This document shows, piece after piece, positions 61,546 through 64,000 of a DNA stretch of 64,000 nucleotides. Source of the stretch: Nocardia cyriacigeorgica NBRC 100375 (GTDB lineage: Bacteria; Actinomycetota; Actinomycetes; Mycobacteriales; Mycobacteriaceae); contig NZ_BAFY01000132.1 in the NCBI RefSeq assembly GCF_000308555.1, positions 1-64,000 of the forward strand, read 5' to 3'. Position numbers and translations under genes: made by a program. The stretch's first letter is position 1, and every line of letters begins with the position of its first letter. A model generated the notes under the pieces. The model ran no database searches, had not been told where the DNA came from, and saw only the letters and a program-made list of their open reading frames with translations.

Positions 61546-62547
61546 ATGATCGTCGACGGCGTCGAGGCACGCGGGATGCAGCACTGTGAGACCACCGCAC
61601 TGGGTGTGCTGTTGCGGCATCAGGGGCTGGATCTGTCCGAGCCGATGCTCTTCGGACTCGGTGCCGGGCTGTCGTTCATCTACTGGGACAGCAAGACGCT
61701 GGATTTCCCGTTCCTCGGCGGACGGGTCAAACCGTTCGAGCTGACCAGGAACCTGGCGGGCACACTCGGGTTCGGCCTCGAGGTGCGCGAAACCAGCTCG
61801 CGGCGGCGGGCGTGGGAGAACGTGGTGGACTGCCTCCACTCCGGCCGGCCGGTCGGCTTGCAGCTCGACAGCTTCTACCTGGACTATTTCGGGTCCCGGG
61901 TGCACTTCGGCGGTCACGTCGTCGCGATGTACGGCTACGACGCCGACAACGCCTATCTGATCGATACCGGCCAGCAAGGCGGAGCTGTCACCACCAGCCT
62001 GAGTAGCCTCGCCCAGGCCAGGGCAGCACGCGGACCGATGACGGCCCGACACCGCTGCTTCACCCTGACCATCTCCGGCGATCTGCCCGATGTGCGCACC
62101 TCGATCGCCCCAGCCATCACCGCCTGCGCGAACTCCTTCCTGCACCCGCCGATCGCCAACCTCGGCTATCGCGGAATCGCCAAGGCAGGCAAGCTGATCC
62201 GCACCTGGCTCGACCGGACCGACGACCCGCGACACGATCTCGCGCAGGCTGCGCTGCTGATGGAGAAAGCCGGCACCGGCGGCGCGTTGTTCCGCAATCT
62301 GTACCGCGACTTCCTCGGCGAATGCGCCGAGCTGCTCGACAGCGCTCGGCTGCGCACCGGCCACCGGCTCTACGCCGAAGCCGCCAGCGGGTGGACCGAG
62401 GTTGCGAGGCTGATCACCGAGGCCGGCCTCTCCGGGGAGCAGCAATTGCTGGACCGGGCCGGCGGGCTGCTCGGCGATCTGGCACGGCTCGAGCACGAGG
62501 CCATGGGGGTGCTGAGCGAATTGGGCATCGACGACACTCGGCGTTGA
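61546..62547 (+). CDS. BtrH-like N-terminal domain protein with DUF4872
   Basis: A 333-aa protein like the butirosin acyltransferase BtrH. The papain/C39-like N-terminal domain has MQHCETTALGVLLRHQGLDL with the nucleophile Cys (near 14), GAGLSFIYWDSK, and VHFGGHVVAMYGYDADNAYL with the His. The C-terminal half (LAQAALLMEKAGTGGALFRN) is DUF4872. BtrH transfers an acyl-peptide group from a carrier protein to an aminoglycoside; carrier protein and sugar pathway are lacking here. The ATG61546 has no Shine-Dalgarno of its own, but a 4-codon frame just before it overlaps it. Confidence 0.85.
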   Translation: MIVDGVEARGMQHCETTALGVLLRHQGLDLSEPMLFGLGAGLSFIYWDSKTLDFPFLGGRVKPFELTRNLAGTLGFGLEVRETSSRRRAWENVVDCLHSGRPVGLQLDSFYLDYFGSRVHFGGHVVAMYGYDADNAYLIDTGQQGGAVTTSLSSLAQARAARGPMTARHRCFTLTISGDLPDVRTSIAPAITACANSFLHPPIANLGYRGIAKAGKLIRTWLDRTDDPRHDLAQAALLMEKAGTGGALFRNLYRDFLGECAELLDSARLRTGHRLYAEAASGWTEVARLITEAGLSGEQQLLDRAGGLLGDLARLEHEAMGVLSELGIDDTRR

Positions 62548-62856
62548 GCAATCCGATCCCCGGGTGGCGGTCACGGCGGACGTGCGGGGACTTCGAGCGG
62601 GAGGATGCGCCGCACAACGCCGCCGACGAACGCGGCTGATGCTGCAGAGCACCAGCGGGTTTCCCGGTGACAGCCCCCGCGCGACGACTACCGAAGGCAA
62701 TCACTGGGCACAGGCATCTCCCGCGATGTGTGGTCGCGCGGTGACGGGGAGGGTTCGGCCGTGCCCGTGAAATCCACAGAGTTCTCTCACACGACAGGGG
62801 AGTTCGAGCACGTCCGTACCCAGTAGAGTCCGCCGGGAACGGTGAGGAGATCGAAC
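62548..62856. other. Intergenic region before the right-edge gene
   Basis: 309 bp between the BtrH-like gene and the next gene on the same strand. No supported gene or palindrome was seen. Confidence 0.35.
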
Positions 62857-64000
62857 ATGGTTGGTGGGCGCAACGGATTCCTGTTGCCCGCGGGAGTGGC
62901 GTCGGTGGCGGCGGGTGCGTTGCACTTGTTCGGGGCCGGGCTGCACACCGAGCACGCGACGCTGGCCCGGCTGATGGTGCTGCTGGCCGCCGCACAGTGC
63001 GCGGCTGGGCTGCTGGCGGCGCTGAGCGCGCGAAAGACCGTGGCCGCCACGGTGATCGGCGTGAATCTCGTCGCCGTCGCCGTCTGGGGGTACACGAGGT
63101 TCGCCGGACTGCCGTGGCCGGACGGGTTGTCGGCGGCCGAATCACCGCAGCTGCTCGACACCGTGTGCGCGGCGCTGGGAATGCTCGCGATCGCCGGCGC
63201 CGCGGTGGCCTTGGTGCGGCCGGGCGCGACGCTGCCCGCGGTGTCGAGCGCGACGGCCGCGAGTCTGGCAGGTGTCCTCGCCGTCGCCGCGATGCTCGGC
63301 GGTGCCGGGCACGTGCACAGCCACGGCGACGGCGCAGACCACGCCCACTCCCACGCCGCCGGCGACGAGCACACCGGCCACGACCACGACACCGCCGCCG
63401 GATGGCCGCGCCCGTGGGATCCGGCCGACCCGATCGATGTGTCCGGTGTGCCCGGCGTGACGCCGGCGCAGGAGCAGCGCGCCACCGAACTCATCCGCAG
63501 CACCCTGGCCCAGCTGCCGGCCTTCGCTGACGTCAACACGATCGGCGCCTTGGGATTCCGCTCCATCGGCGACGCCTCCACCGGCCATGAGCACTACATC
63601 AACACCGCCTACATCCGCGACGACCGCTTCCTCGATCCCGCCTACCCGGAATCGCTGGTCTACCGGGTCGACGGCGATCAACGCACGCTCGTCTCGGCGA
63701 TGTACATCGCCAACGACAAGAAGATCGACGACCCCGAACTGGTGGATTTCGGCGGCCCGCTGATGCAGTGGCACGTCCACGACAACCTGTGCTGGAAGCG
63801 CGGCGACAACGGTCCGGTCGTCGCCGGCGTCACCGACGAAGCAGGCAACTGCCCGCCGAACTCGATGAACCCGGGCGCGGGCGACCCGATGGTGCACGTG
63901 TGGATCACCGCCCACCACTGCGGGCCGTTCGCGGCCCTGGAAGGCCATGGCGCCGGACAAGCCGCCGGCACACATGGCCGCCGTACCGATACCTGCTCCC
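62857..64000 (+). CDS. Membrane protein with His-rich loop, right-edge partial
   Basis: An open frame of at least 381 codons runs off the window end. The start ATG62857 has GAGGAG upstream. Residues 1-160 hold about five hydrophobic segments (FLLPAGVASVAAGALHLFGA; LMVLLAAAQCAAGLLAAL; VIGVNLVAVAVWG). A His/Asp-rich loop follows (about 148-178, HVHSHGDGADHAHSHAAGDE then HTGHDHD), likely metal-binding, and then a soluble domain with GALGFRSIGDASTGHEHYIN, LMQWHVHDNLCWKRG and VHVWITAHHCGPFAALEGHG. No family was recognised. The His-rich part suggests metal sensing or transport. Confidence 0.7.
   Translation, partial: MVGGRNGFLLPAGVASVAAGALHLFGAGLHTEHATLARLMVLLAAAQCAAGLLAALSARKTVAATVIGVNLVAVAVWGYTRFAGLPWPDGLSAAESPQLLDTVCAALGMLAIAGAAVALVRPGATLPAVSSATAASLAGVLAVAAMLGGAGHVHSHGDGADHAHSHAAGDEHTGHDHDTAAGWPRPWDPADPIDVSGVPGVTPAQEQRATELIRSTLAQLPAFADVNTIGALGFRSIGDASTGHEHYINTAYIRDDRFLDPAYPESLVYRVDGDQRTLVSAMYIANDKKIDDPELVDFGGPLMQWHVHDNLCWKRGDNGPVVAGVTDEAGNCPPNSMNPGAGDPMVHVWITAHHCGPFAALEGHGAGQAAGTHGRRTDTCS

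Overview
The window comes from a high-GC (about 70%) actinomycete, most likely Nocardia or a close relative in the Mycobacteriales. The pointers are a carboxylic acid reductase of the Nocardia type, a ChoD-type GMC oxidase, an MmpL-type transporter, MTB12-like and LppL-like lipoproteins, DUF5703 and DUF5709 proteins, and an M20 peptidase / YbhB / pyrD / lppL neighbourhood resembling M. tuberculosis Rv2137c-Rv2141c. The assignment rests on protein families only.

Layout. 1-2.3 kb: a TetR regulator divergent from a VOC protein, then an SDR. 2.3-6.5 kb: a decayed accessory island with a possible IS end, broken CoA-transferase and dehydrogenase pieces, a TetR gene, two divergent paralogues of unknown function with matching operators, and the tail of a serine recombinase running into tRNA-Leu(GAG). 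6.8-11.4 kb: an atypical SDR, RidA, a WYL regulator and a serine-hydrolase lipoprotein. 11.8-17.6 kb: a membrane protein, AlkB, and a stress block (Hsp20, MerR/HspR-like regulator, DJ-1/PfpI, SigF-type sigma factor). 17.7-21.3 kb: carboxylic acid reductase with a perfect Crp-type palindrome upstream. 21.4-27.3 kb: a large SARP/AfsR-type regulator flanked by an MDR oxidoreductase and a DUF4267-hemerythrin pair; both flanking promoters carry the same triple 11-bp-spaced repeat and the same 12-bp core.

27.5-33.3 kb: a DMT transporter, a ChoD-like oxidase with a SnoaL-like partner under a divergent MarR regulator, a decayed patch, and a MerR/methyltransferase pair. 33.4-41.3 kb: GH3 glucosidase, CPA1 antiporter, a GntR regulator whose TTGGTATACCAA-like site recurs between a deaminase and an ankyrin lipoprotein, DUF5709 and DUF72. 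41.3-48.5 kb: Sir2, glutamate dehydrogenase, an imine-reductase-like enzyme divergent from an HxlR regulator, a nucleotidyltransferase, and an orphan N6-adenine DNA methyltransferase with a membrane protein downstream.

48.8-64 kb: M20 peptidase, YbhB, then acyl-CoA synthetase, GTP cyclohydrolase II and an N-terminally extended PfkB kinase lying where mycobacteria have nothing, then pyrD, DUF5703, LppL, MTB12-like lipoprotein, MmpL transporter, a BtrH-like protein, and a membrane protein cut off by the window edge.

No CRISPR array, rRNA, intact transposase or phage structural gene was seen. The strongest unexpected signals are regulatory: the SARP triple repeat, the mirrored operators of the paralogue pair, the GntR operator family and the Crp-like site before the reductase.
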